Part shown: one piece after another, positions 30,714 through 37,957 of the stretch
Layout: each line of letters opens with the position of its first letter
Numbering within the stretch: the stretch's first letter is position 1
The notes under the pieces: generated by a model
The model's database searches: none
Told to the model about the DNA's origin: nothing
What the model saw: only the letters and a program-made list of their open reading frames with translations
Source: Vagococcus salmoninarum
GTDB taxonomy: Bacteria > Bacillota > Bacilli > Lactobacillales > Vagococcaceae
Assembly: GCF_003987495.1 (NCBI RefSeq)
Contig: NZ_NGJU01000022.1
Location: forward strand, 1-61,285
Length of the DNA: 61,285 bases
Reading direction: 5' to 3'
Position numbers and translations under genes: made by a program

Positions 30714-31580
30714 TTATTTTATTTGATTTTTAACTGCTTCTTTGACTTCCTTAATAGGTAACTTCGTTTCTGTCCATAATTCAAAAGCACTGGCTGCTTG
30801 ATGGATCAACATCCCTAGGCCATTAACTGTTAGGCAGCCTGCCTGCTTAGCTAAAGCCAGTAGCTTAGTCTCTTCCGGTTGATAAACAATGTCTGCCACA
30901 ACTAGCTGGTCATGAAAATAATGAGTTTCACTAATTAGCGAGTCATCTTCATTAGGGCTCATGCCAACACTCGTTGCATTAACTAATAAGTGACTTTGAG
31001 CGATTGCATTTTTTAACAAGGCCTTTTCTTCTAAAGGGAGTAACGTAATCAGACAATTTGTGACTTGGCTAATTTTGTAAATTTTTTCTTTCACCTTATC
31101 AAAGTCCCCACCTTTACGTTTAAAGACGTAAATTTGTTTAACCCCATCTAAAGCGGCTTGGGCGATGATTGCTAACCCCGCCCCGCCAGTTCCTAGGACG
31201 GTGATCTTTTTACCAATCACTTCCACTTCGGCTTCTACTAAACTTGCCATAAACCCCATGCCGTCTGTGTTGTAACCAATCAATTGCCCCTCATGATGAA
31301 CAATCGTATTAATTGATTCGACTAAATCAGCGGCTGCTGTCGTTTGATCAACTAATTCATAGGCTAACTGTTTAAGAGGCATGGATAAGTTGACGCCTAA
31401 CATATTCAAGACTTTAATGCTTTCTAAGGCTTGTGGCAGTTCTTCTTGGCTAACATCAAAGGCTAAGTAAACACTGTCAATAGTCTTGTAAGTAAAACCA
31501 GTATTATGAATCAATGGTGACAAACTGTGTTTAATTGGTGTCGCCATGACACCTGCTAAGCGAGTTTCCCCTGTAATCAT
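30714..31580 (-). CDS. aroE: Shikimate dehydrogenase
   Basis: NADPH-dependent reduction of 3-dehydroshikimate to shikimate. The 288 residues show the substrate-site KHSLSPLIHNTGF, the catalytic Lys in NLSMPLKQLAY, YNTDGMGFMASL and the nucleotide-binding VLGTGGAGLAI. It is the first gene of the operon; AGGAG lies eight bases before the ATG. Its 286-base-plus leader carries the attenuator described separately. Confidence 0.95.
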   Translation of the reverse strand: MITGETRLAGVMATPIKHSLSPLIHNTGFTYKTIDSVYLAFDVSQEELPQALESIKVLNMLGVNLSMPLKQLAYELVDQTTAAADLVESINTIVHHEGQLIGYNTDGMGFMASLVEAEVEVIGKKITVLGTGGAGLAIIAQAALDGVKQIYVFKRKGGDFDKVKEKIYKISQVTNCLITLLPLEEKALLKNAIAQSHLLVNATSVGMSPNEDDSLISETHYFHDQLVVADIVYQPEETKLLALAKQAGCLTVNGLGMLIHQAASAFELWTETKLPIKEVKEAVKNQIK

Positions 31581-31617
31581 CTGCTTGCTCCTTGCTTGTG
31601 AATTATTTAATATAACT

Positions 31618-31623
31618 ATTATA
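31618..31623 (-). promoter_or_regulatory. Possible internal -10 element between terminator 2 and aroE
   Basis: A consensus TATAAT lies about 40 bases before the aroE start, downstream of both leader terminators. No acceptable -35 and no TGn extension are present, so a real promoter here is doubtful, but it would bypass the attenuators. Confidence 0.25.
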
Positions 31624-31669
31624 CCTTATTTAGATAGCCTACTCTCTCTGATTGACTTTATTTTTTTCA

Positions 31670-31712
31670 AAAACAAAAGACGTCCACTGTCTAACTCTAC
31701 AGTGGACGTCTT
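31670..31712 (-). terminator. Second terminator (T2) of the aro leader
   Basis: A perfect 14-bp stem (AAGACGTCCACTGT / ACAGTGGACGTCTT) with an eight-base loop is followed by TTGTTTTTG on the minus strand. It sits between the attenuator and aroE, about 90 bases before the aroE start, so it must be overcome for operon expression. Confidence 0.85.
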
Positions 31713-31718
31713 CCCCAA

Positions 31719-31739
31719 AAGTGTATGCGCAATACACTT
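31719..31739 (-). other. Perfect 8-bp hairpin between the two aro-leader terminators
   Basis: AAGTGTAT / ATACACTT with a five-base loop, no T-tract. In the RNA it would bring the 3' arm of terminator 1 close to the 5' arm of terminator 2. Confidence 0.6.
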
Positions 31740-31751
31740 AGATTCAAACAT

Positions 31752-31788
31752 ATAAAAAGCCACTGTAGATATTTCATCTCTGTGGCTT
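31752..31788 (-). terminator. Attenuator terminator (T1) of the aro leader
   Basis: On the minus strand AAGCCAC / GTGGCTT closes the stem, an inner AGAT / ATCT helix adds to it, and TTTTTAT follows. Its first arm (AGCCACAG) is also complementary to CTG-N3-TGGCT in segment 31809-31820, which forms the competing antiterminator. Confidence 0.82.
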
Positions 31789-31808
31789 GGTCGTTAAAAA
31801 TAATCCTT

Positions 31809-31865
31809 AGCCATCACAGATACAAACTGTTAGGTTTGTACCCATAATGTATTATGGCTACAAAC
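31809..31865 (-). promoter_or_regulatory. Switch region of the aro attenuator
   Basis: In transcript order: GTTTGTA (31865-31859, directly after the leader stop codon), TACAAAC (31840-31834) and GTTTGTA (31827-31821). The middle segment can pair with either neighbour; the first pairing is extended by ATTATGG / CCATAAT. If the third segment is left free, its downstream part pairs with the T1 first arm as antiterminator. Confidence 0.8.
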
Positions 31866-31925
31866 TTATCTAAAATAGCTAAAGTAATAATTATTCAATT
31901 GTGTAATAGTTACGTGCTTTATCAT
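31866..31925 (-). CDS. Aromatic leader peptide of the aro operon
   Basis: A 19-codon ORF reading MIKHVTITQLNNYYFSYFR, with AAAGGAAG upstream of its ATG. It has three Tyr and two Phe codons among the last seven. The stop codon directly abuts the first arm of the leader's switch structure. It lies about 40 bases after a consensus promoter and 286 bases before aroE. Position, codon content and the following RNA structures fit a transcription-attenuation leader peptide that senses charged tRNA-Tyr/tRNA-Phe. The peptide itself probably has no function. Confidence 0.85.
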   Translation of the reverse strand: MIKHVTITQLNNYYFSYFR

Positions 31926-31968
31926 AATTATAACTTCCTTTCGCTGTTCTTTAATAAGAATTGTTCTT

Positions 31969-31997
31969 AGTATAGCCTTAACTTTTTTTAATGTCAA
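31969..31997 (-). promoter_or_regulatory. Promoter of the aro operon leader
   Basis: On the minus strand a perfect TTGACA (31997-31992) and TATACT (31974-31969) are separated by 17 bases. It is among the strongest sigma-A promoters in the window, as expected for a gene controlled afterwards by attenuation. Confidence 0.9.
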
Positions 31998-32054
31998 TCC
32001 TTTTTTGTTAAATTACTGTAATATTGAACAAGTTAACAAATAGATATGCCCAAA

Positions 32055-33296
32055 CTAATCTTGAACTTTCCCCTCAGGCATTAAGAATAACATGACACCA
32101 CCAAGGATAAATAAACAAATCAAACTTGCGATGCCATATTGGGATTTCCCTGTTAATTGGGTCATTACTCCAAAAATCAAGGGCCCTAAAACAGCTGAGA
32201 ATTTACCGAAAATATTATAAAAGCCAAAAAATTCATTCGACCGTTCTTTAGGAATAATTCGGGCGAAATAAGAACGACTTAAGGCTTGAATCCCCCCTTG
32301 AGAACTCCCAACTAGTAAGCCTAGTAACCAAAAATGAATAGGTTTCGACATAAACATTGCCATAATACAAATGCCAATATAAACGACAATCGCTGTTAAA
32401 ATCATTGGTTTTGTACCAAATAGTTTAGCTAAATAACTATATAAAATCGTAAATGGAAAAGCTACAATATTAACGACTAATAAAATAATAATTAAGGTCG
32501 TACTAGTAATTCCCATATCCATCCCAAAAGCGGTGGCCATTGTGAAAATAGTATCAACTCCGTCAATATAAAAGAAATACGCGATTAAAAAAAACATAAT
32601 CTGACGATAGTCTTTAATGTCTTTCATCGTTTGCCCCAGCCGCTTCAAACTTGTTCTGATCGGTTGGGGGTCATGAGGGATGCCGTGAATCTGATGAACA
32701 TTCTTGAAAAAAGGAATCGAAAAGACTGCCCACCACAAGGCTGTTAAGATAAAGCTTAACTTTGTTACTAGTTGAGTTCCTAAGAGATCAGCCCCAAATA
32801 GTTGTAAAATCATTACCACAATAAAAAGTAAGGCACTACCAATGTAACCAAAGCCATAACCGTAAGATGAGACTTTATCGTTTTGGTCGTCAGTCGTCAC
32901 GTCGACTAAAAAGCCGTCATAAAAGACATTGGCACCGGAAAAACCGATATGGGAAATAATATAAACTACTAATAATGCTAACCAACTTTGATCTGGCACT
33001 AAAACTAAGGCCCCAGTTGTAATCATGCCACAGATGGCGAATAAACTAAATAATTTCTTTTTATACCCTTGATAATCTGCTAATGTTCCAAGAATTGGCG
33101 CCGCTAAGGAGACAATTAAAGTACCAATCGCCGAAGCATAGCCCCAGTAAGCAGTTGAGTTGGCATCTGAGATACCGGCATTGCCTGCCACAAATTTAAA
33201 ATAAATAGGTAATAACGCTGTGACAATAACTAATGAATATGCTGAGTTAGCCCAGTCATACAGAATCCAGCTTTTTTCTTCTTTCGTAAATTTCAT
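32055..33296 (-). CDS. MFS transporter, UMF1/Atg22-like
   Basis: A 413-residue, 12-helix membrane protein. The N-terminus KSWILYDWANSAYSLVIVTALLPIYF and the GFSGANVFYDGFLVDVTTDDQNDKVSSYGYGFGYIG segment are characteristic of the UMF1 (Atg22-like) group of the major facilitator superfamily. PKERSNEFFGFYNIFGKFSAVLGP is also typical. Yeast Atg22 exports amino acids; bacterial substrates are unknown to me. Lies 16 bases after the phosphodiesterase-like gene and is probably cotranscribed with it. Confidence 0.85.
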   Translation of the reverse strand: MKFTKEEKSWILYDWANSAYSLVIVTALLPIYFKFVAGNAGISDANSTAYWGYASAIGTLIVSLAAPILGTLADYQGYKKKLFSLFAICGMITTGALVLVPDQSWLALLVVYIISHIGFSGANVFYDGFLVDVTTDDQNDKVSSYGYGFGYIGSALLFIVVMILQLFGADLLGTQLVTKLSFILTALWWAVFSIPFFKNVHQIHGIPHDPQPIRTSLKRLGQTMKDIKDYRQIMFFLIAYFFYIDGVDTIFTMATAFGMDMGITSTTLIIILLVVNIVAFPFTILYSYLAKLFGTKPMILTAIVVYIGICIMAMFMSKPIHFWLLGLLVGSSQGGIQALSRSYFARIIPKERSNEFFGFYNIFGKFSAVLGPLIFGVMTQLTGKSQYGIASLICLFILGGVMLFLMPEGKVQD

Positions 33297-33312
33297 TTAC
33301 TTCCACTCCTCT

Positions 33313-34602
33313 TTAGTCAAATATTTCTGAAACAACTTTACCAGCTGTCGTCTGAGGAAATGGTGGCAACTCTAAAATTGCGCCAAATGTTGGTCCTTCA
33401 TCAACTAACTGCCCTTGTTCAATCTGATAATTTTCTTTAATTCCAGGACCCGCATAAACAATCGTTGTTGCATAATCTGGTTTTTGAGGAGAATAACCAT
33501 GGACAGCCCGGTAACGATTAGTCGAACCAATCTCTGAAGGCAGGACACTTTCAACTACTGGCCCTTGGGCTTCATCGGTAAAATAATAGCCGGCCTGAGC
33601 TTCTACCATAAAAGTACAATTAGCTGGCCCCCCTTGGTGGATCACTTCTTCTGTTGTATAGATTTTTTCAATGCCTTCCACCCTTGCAATAACTTCCCGA
33701 ATTTCTCGCGGCTCTACTGTAGCTGACTCTTGACAATAGATGTAAGTTGAACCATCCGCACTTTTTGCATAAACATCCCAATCACTTTTAGTCGTCTGAT
33801 TCTTATTAGTTCGCTGCCACCCTCGTAGCCCAAACTCATAGTTTAAACGAATCATTTTAGTGACATCGATTTGGTAATGGTCTCCTAAAATAGCGAAAAC
33901 CGTCTGATCGTATGTGCCAGCAACTTTAGTACTTTCAATAATTTCTTTGACTCGCTGATCTTGACGAACTAAAGCAGCTTGAGCTTCCTGAGAAGTAACA
34001 CCATGTTCATGCCGTTGACTATCCATATCAACTAAATGAATCAAACTTAGATCTGGTTTCTTACTAACTAGCGTATCAACTGCACAAGCTGTCACAAAAT
34101 CATCTAAGTAAGGTTGTTGAATGCCTTGTCTTAAATGACCAAAGCGACGATTCATATCGAATAAAAACCACGGTGAACTGGCTTGTAATGAGATTAAGAC
34201 TTGATTTGTCCAAATGCGATTAGGAAAAATTTCAGCAATGTTATAAGTAATCGGACTTTTTGCTGTTACTGGCCATAAAAAAGCCGCCGTTGTTAAGCCT
34301 ACTTGATGAGCTAAATCATACAAGGTCGGAACTTTGATTGCCTGATAGTACCAAAACCAATCTGGTGAAGTTTTCTGACTTTGAAGCTTCGTATTATTAA
34401 TAATTCCATGTTTTAATGGGTACTCCCCAGTAATAATACTTGTGTGGGAAGGGTAAGTTAAAGTCGGATAAATACCTGTAACTGCTTTGATATGAGTCCC
34501 CTTTTTCAGTAATTTCCTCAATGTTGGTAAATGACTTAAATCACCACTTAAATCACTGGCCCCTAAGGCATCGATTGAAATAACAACTAATTTTTTGGAC
34601 AT
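33313..34602 (-). CDS. Alkaline phosphatase superfamily / nucleotide pyrophosphatase-like phosphodiesterase
   Basis: A 429-residue metal-dependent hydrolase. The first metal Asp is in VVISIDALGASD and the nucleophile Thr is probably in YPTLTYPSHTSIITGEYPLKHG, the hallmark of the NPP/phosphodiesterase I group. Later metal ligands are in HLVDMDSQRHEHG and AILGDHYQID. It has no signal peptide, so it is likely cytoplasmic. The start at 34602 is eight bases after AGG; a GTG at 34611 overlaps the ribosome site. Substrate unknown; the pairing with a transporter suggests uptake and hydrolysis of a phosphoester (inference). Confidence 0.85.
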   Translation of the reverse strand: MSKKLVVISIDALGASDLSGDLSHLPTLRKLLKKGTHIKAVTGIYPTLTYPSHTSIITGEYPLKHGIINNTKLQSQKTSPDWFWYYQAIKVPTLYDLAHQVGLTTAAFLWPVTAKSPITYNIAEIFPNRIWTNQVLISLQASSPWFLFDMNRRFGHLRQGIQQPYLDDFVTACAVDTLVSKKPDLSLIHLVDMDSQRHEHGVTSQEAQAALVRQDQRVKEIIESTKVAGTYDQTVFAILGDHYQIDVTKMIRLNYEFGLRGWQRTNKNQTTKSDWDVYAKSADGSTYIYCQESATVEPREIREVIARVEGIEKIYTTEEVIHQGGPANCTFMVEAQAGYYFTDEAQGPVVESVLPSEIGSTNRYRAVHGYSPQKPDYATTIVYAGPGIKENYQIEQGQLVDEGPTFGAILELPPFPQTTAGKVVSEIFD

Positions 34603-34627
34603 TTTTTTCACCTGCTTTCTATCTACT

Positions 34628-34636
34628 ATTATAGCA
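34628..34636 (-). promoter_or_regulatory. Extended -10 promoter of the phosphodiesterase/MFS operon
   Basis: On the minus strand TGCTATAAT, a perfect TGn extended -10, lies about 25 bases before the start codon. Confidence 0.6.
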
Positions 34637-34740
34637 AACTCTTAAAAAAGACCACTACTTTTTCGCCTTGTTATATTATCGAAGACCTCAGCTAACTGAA
34701 TATTGCCTAGCTGACTAACATAAAATAACTGAAATAAGAA

Positions 34741-34777
34741 AAAAGCAGACACTCATCACTAGTGAGTATCTGCTTTT
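34741..34777 (-). terminator. Terminator after the lipoprotein gene
   Basis: A 15-pair stem (AAAAGCAGATACTCA with TGAGTGTCTGCTTTT, one wobble) with a seven-base loop, followed by T's on the minus strand. It ends the lipoprotein gene and possibly the whole ABC-F/vat transcript. Confidence 0.88.
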
Positions 34778-34805
34778 GCTAAAGACGGGTTCCTTGAAAA
34801 TTCGT

Positions 34806-35288
34806 TTATCTAATTTCGTATTCAATCCCTAAAGGGTCTTTCAGTCGGTTAGGTCCAATTTTAATTAACTCGTAAGTCCTGTCACTCACAGTCAGAAAAA
34901 AATGATTGTTTTTAGTTGTAATTTCAACATCATCATAAGTTTTTTCAAAAACTTCTTCAAATTCAGAATAATCATTTAAGCCAAGTTCGATCACAATCTG
35001 TTCTTGAATGTTTTTTAATTTTTCTGCTGATAAATTAGGGTTAGGCGGGGTATATGTTTTATAAACTCGCAGTTTCTGACCTTCAAAAATAAACATGCCT
35101 TGGGCTTGGGTCCGGCCATTTCTTAAGACTTGATAAATATGAGCATTGGCTAAGTCTTCCGCCACAGCCGGATAAGTCTCAAAACTTTCGATTGCAAATT
35201 CTTCAGAATCATTCGGTGACAACTGTTTACTTTCACGACAACTACTTAAAACAAGTAGTACCCCAAATAAAATAACTAGTTTATTCAT
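34806..35288 (-). CDS. Small lipoprotein, function unknown
   Basis: A 160-residue protein with a lipoprotein signal peptide (VILFGVLLVLSSC, lipidated Cys about residue 17), then a small mixed alpha/beta domain with no motif I recognise. GGAGGTGG precedes the ATG and a TATAAT about 15-20 bases further up suggests its own promoter. It lies 71 bases after vat with no clear terminator between, so readthrough from the resistance operon is possible. Confidence 0.75.
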   Translation of the reverse strand: MNKLVILFGVLLVLSSCRESKQLSPNDSEEFAIESFETYPAVAEDLANAHIYQVLRNGRTQAQGMFIFEGQKLRVYKTYTPPNPNLSAEKLKNIQEQIVIELGLNDYSEFEEVFEKTYDDVEITTKNNHFFLTVSDRTYELIKIGPNRLKDPLGIEYEIR

Positions 35289-35359
35289 AACCCACCTCCA
35301 AAAGATTACATTAATTATACCTTAAATGTGTTTTTTAGAAGTTATTTCTTTCAACATTG

Positions 35360-35995
35360 TCATCTTTTTTCAAAGTTTTTTAATAAAGCTTCCACGTCAT
35401 AACTTAAAATACTTGTTAAATTTTCTGTGATTTTTTCAATTGGGTGATCCCACCATGCTAGTTCTTGTAATGTAGCGATTTTTTCTAGTGAAAAGCGCAT
35501 TTTTAGCAAAGTTCCTGGATTTCCCCCTACGACTCCAAAGGCTGGTACGTCTTTAACGACAGTTGTATTGGCAGCAATAATCGCCCCGTTACCGATGGTG
35601 ATCCCGGGCATAATCGTCACATTACGACCAATCCAAATGTCATTCCCTAAAACAGTATCCCCTTTATAGGGCAGTTGGGCTAACGTTGGCGTAGCCTTTT
35701 CCCAGCCATTGCCAAAAATATTGAAAGGATAAGTAGAGCCATCCATCCGATGATTGGCGCCATTCATCATAAACGTTACCCCACTGGCAATTGCGTTGAA
35801 CTTACCGATCAGAAGTCGATCACCGATAAACTCATAATGATCAGTGATTCTTTCTGCAAAACTTTCACCAGCCTCAGCCGAATAATACGTATAGTCACCA
35901 ATTTCAACGTTACTACGACTAACCATGTTTTTAGCAAATTGGAGATTTTGATTACCGGCTAAAGGGTATTTTTCATCAGGGTTTGGGCCATTCAT
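35360..35995 (-). CDS. Vat-family streptogramin A O-acetyltransferase
   Basis: Inactivates group A streptogramins by acetylating their hydroxyl with acetyl-CoA. The 211 residues form a hexapeptide-repeat (left-handed beta-helix) xenobiotic acetyltransferase. The family hallmark MNGANHRMDGSTYPFNIFG (about 77-95) holds the catalytic His, and NGWEK, GNDIWIGRNVTIMPG, AANTTVVKDVP and GGNPG follow as in Vat(D)/Vat(A). Length matches Vat proteins. The ATG directly follows the ABC-F stop (TAAATG), with GGAG inside the ABC-F end, so translation is coupled. It could instead be a more general CatB-like enzyme, but the motif points to Vat. Confidence 0.88.
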   Translation of the reverse strand: MNGPNPDEKYPLAGNQNLQFAKNMVSRSNVEIGDYTYYSAEAGESFAERITDHYEFIGDRLLIGKFNAIASGVTFMMNGANHRMDGSTYPFNIFGNGWEKATPTLAQLPYKGDTVLGNDIWIGRNVTIMPGITIGNGAIIAANTTVVKDVPAFGVVGGNPGTLLKMRFSLEKIATLQELAWWDHPIEKITENLTSILSYDVEALLKNFEKR

Positions 35996-37639
35996 TTACA
36001 ACAACTCCTTAATATTTTTTAATTCTTCTAAGACTTTTTGAAATTCTTGATCTGCCACTTGATAAGCTGAGCTAGTGACTGGTTGACTTGACAACGTTGC
36101 TAAAAGTTCCGCTTTTTTAAATTCTAACAACATTTTATCTGAATTTGTCCCTGTTTGGCTCGTCACAGTTGGATCAATTAACTTCCCTTGACGAATTTCT
36201 AGAGTTCGTTGACTAACTTGTTCTCTAAAATACGGGTCATGGGAAACAACGATCAATGTTCCTTCGTAAGCTTTTAAGACTTTCTCTAACTGTTCCCGGG
36301 AAGGCAAATCCAAGTGATTAGTTGGTTCATCTAAAATTAAGACATTTTTTTCCTGAATAATATGGGCAACTAATTTTAGTTTAACTCGTTCTCCCATACT
36401 TAAATACTTTATAACGACTTGCCACTGCTCAATCTTAAACCCTAAGTTAACAAACAAGGTCTTTGCCTGACTTTCAGCTGAACGGGGAACATCTAAATAA
36501 TCAGCAACTGTGACTTCCTCTGGTAAATCAAGAACCTCTTGACTTAAATAACCAATTTGAGCACTGGGCGAACGCCAGACACTGCCTTCAAAAGTTAATT
36601 CCCCTAATAAAATTTTAAGTAACGTACTTTTACCACTGCCATTATCCCCGATTATTCCAAGGTGATCCCCATATTGGACTGTCAACTGAGCATCCTCAAA
36701 CAATTTTTTTGTCCCTAGACTTTTAGACAAATAGTTGACTAAGTAAAGTGGCCCTTGCTTTCGTTGGCCTTCAAGTAAGTTGAAGCTAACTTGGGCCTCA
36801 TCTTTGACGCGCTCAACTGTTTTATCAGCTAAATCTGCCAACAAGCGTTTTTCAATTGACTTTCTTTGGCGGTCCATTTTTTTAGCTTTCATTCTAAAAT
36901 ATTCTTTTGACCCCATTTTTGACTCACTTTTATTCGGACTCGTTGACTCTCGGTGGGCTTTTTCCGACCAATTAGTCAATCGTGTCATCTCGCCTTGAAT
37001 TTTTCTAATTTCCTTTTGTTGCTTACTAAACTCATTGGCTTGTTGAGCCCGCTCTTGCTCTCGTAGTTGTTTAAATTGGCTGTAATTGCCGGGGTAGCTA
37101 GTAACTACTTGGTCTTCAATCGACCAAATCTCTGTGGCAACTTGGTCTAAAAATTGCCGGTCATGGGAAACAACGACGACCGTCCCCCGGTAGTTTTGCA
37201 ACTCGAGGACTAATTCTGACACGCTTTTTTCATCTAAATGGTTTGTTGGTTCGTCTAGTAATAATAAGGAACCAACTTTACCTAGGCCATTACTCAAGCG
37301 TTTTTTGAGTTTTTCGCCACCACTTAATGCGTCATAACCTTCTAAGCGTTGCCACTCTTTGATCTGACTGCCAACCCTATCACTGAAGCCACTGTCACCG
37401 ATGGCTGCCACTTCTTGTTTTACGAGGATGATCTCTTCTGCCTTTAGTTCTGTTACTAACTTACCTTGATACCCTTCCTCTTCAAAAGCTAATAATGATA
37501 ACAGAGTACTCTTACCGCTACCATTCCCACCGACAATCCCAATGATGCTTTCGCTTTTAATGACTAATTGTTCAATCTCGAAAATTTTCCGACTGTCTCT
37601 TTCTAGCTCAATCTTTTGTAATTTAACTAATTCTTTCAT
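35996..37639 (-). CDS. ABC-F ribosomal protection protein, VmlR/Vga-like
   Basis: Two ABC ATPase domains in one soluble chain, no membrane segments. Walker A boxes are GGNGSGKST (about 36) and GDNGSGKST (about 334), signatures LSGGEKLKKRLSNGL and LSMGERVKLKL, Walker B boxes LLLLDEPTNHLD and VLILDEPTNHLD. The basic coiled interdomain linker (about 195-280, with TNWSEKAHRESTSPNK) is the part that reaches the peptidyl-transferase centre in antibiotic-resistance ABC-F proteins. Its start (KELVKLQKIEL) and linker resemble B. subtilis VmlR. Expected phenotype, by inference: resistance to lincosamides, streptogramin A and pleuromutilins. 547 residues; GGAG lies eight bases before the ATG. Confidence 0.88.
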   Translation of the reverse strand: MKELVKLQKIELERDSRKIFEIEQLVIKSESIIGIVGGNGSGKSTLLSLLAFEEEGYQGKLVTELKAEEIILVKQEVAAIGDSGFSDRVGSQIKEWQRLEGYDALSGGEKLKKRLSNGLGKVGSLLLLDEPTNHLDEKSVSELVLELQNYRGTVVVVSHDRQFLDQVATEIWSIEDQVVTSYPGNYSQFKQLREQERAQQANEFSKQQKEIRKIQGEMTRLTNWSEKAHRESTSPNKSESKMGSKEYFRMKAKKMDRQRKSIEKRLLADLADKTVERVKDEAQVSFNLLEGQRKQGPLYLVNYLSKSLGTKKLFEDAQLTVQYGDHLGIIGDNGSGKSTLLKILLGELTFEGSVWRSPSAQIGYLSQEVLDLPEEVTVADYLDVPRSAESQAKTLFVNLGFKIEQWQVVIKYLSMGERVKLKLVAHIIQEKNVLILDEPTNHLDLPSREQLEKVLKAYEGTLIVVSHDPYFREQVSQRTLEIRQGKLIDPTVTSQTGTNSDKMLLEFKKAELLATLSSQPVTSSAYQVADQEFQKVLEELKNIKELL

Positions 37640-37671
37640 TAAATCAACTCCCTGATTAGGAAGAATCTTTC

Positions 37672-37708
37672 TAATATAAAAAATCCTTCCAATATTTTTG
37701 GAAGGATT
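37672..37708 (-). terminator. Attenuator terminator before the ABC-F gene
   Basis: A 10-bp perfect stem AATCCTTCCA / TGGAAGGATT with a seven-base loop, followed by TTTTTATATT. It lies 33 bases before the ABC-F start. Its first arm overlaps ACTAATCCTT, complementary to 37771-37785. Confidence 0.9.
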
Positions 37709-37826
37709 AGTAGTTGCACGTAAATAAAGAGTTTAACCCCTTATTATTGTCTCATTGCTTTTTTAAAAAAGTGCACACTAATCCTATTGTTTTTATTTAT
37801 TAAAATAAAATGGCTCAATAAGATTA
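37702..37826 (-). promoter_or_regulatory. Ribosome-sensing switch region of the ABC-F/vat leader
   Basis: Segment 1 (37826-37816, TAATCTTATTG, beginning with the uORF stop codon) pairs with segment 2 (37789-37779, CAATAGGATTA, 11 pairs with one wobble). Segment 2 continues as AGGATTAGTGTGCAC (37785-37771), which pairs with GTGCA-N3-ACTAATCCT (37719-37703) to dissolve the terminator. The two pairings exclude each other. Confidence 0.82.
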
Positions 37827-37835
37827 TATTTTCAT
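37824..37835 (-). CDS. Three-codon upstream ORF (Met-Lys-Ile) of the resistance operon
   Basis: ATG AAA ATA TAA with GAGGT eight bases upstream, about 35 bases after a good promoter. No other ORF with a ribosome site precedes the ABC-F gene in this leader. The stop codon is the first part of the anti-antiterminator arm, so a ribosome held on this ORF by a drug would mask that arm. Very short regulatory uORFs are known before several ABC-F resistance genes. Confidence 0.75.
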   Translation of the reverse strand: MKI

Positions 37836-37869
37836 GCACTGATACCTCGTTCTTTCATCTAATAGACAT

Positions 37870-37898
37870 AGTATAGCAAAGATTAAGAGATTTGTAAA
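37870..37898 (-). promoter_or_regulatory. Promoter of the ABC-F/vat operon
   Basis: On the minus strand TTTACA (37898-37893) and TATACT (37875-37870) are separated by 17 bases. Confidence 0.85.
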
Positions 37899-37957
37899 AA
37901 AACTTTCAAAGGAAAAAAATGTTACACTATTAACATAACATTCTAAGGAGGAGTTCC

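Noticed and set aside
31626-31751. 41-codon ORF on the minus strand crossing terminator 2 of the aro leader
   Set aside because: No ribosome site before its ATG, and the frame is explained by the hairpin and spacer sequence.
31580-31997. T-box riboswitch before aroE
   Set aside because: No AGGGTGG-type T-box sequence or specifier stem is visible; the leader peptide structure explains the region.
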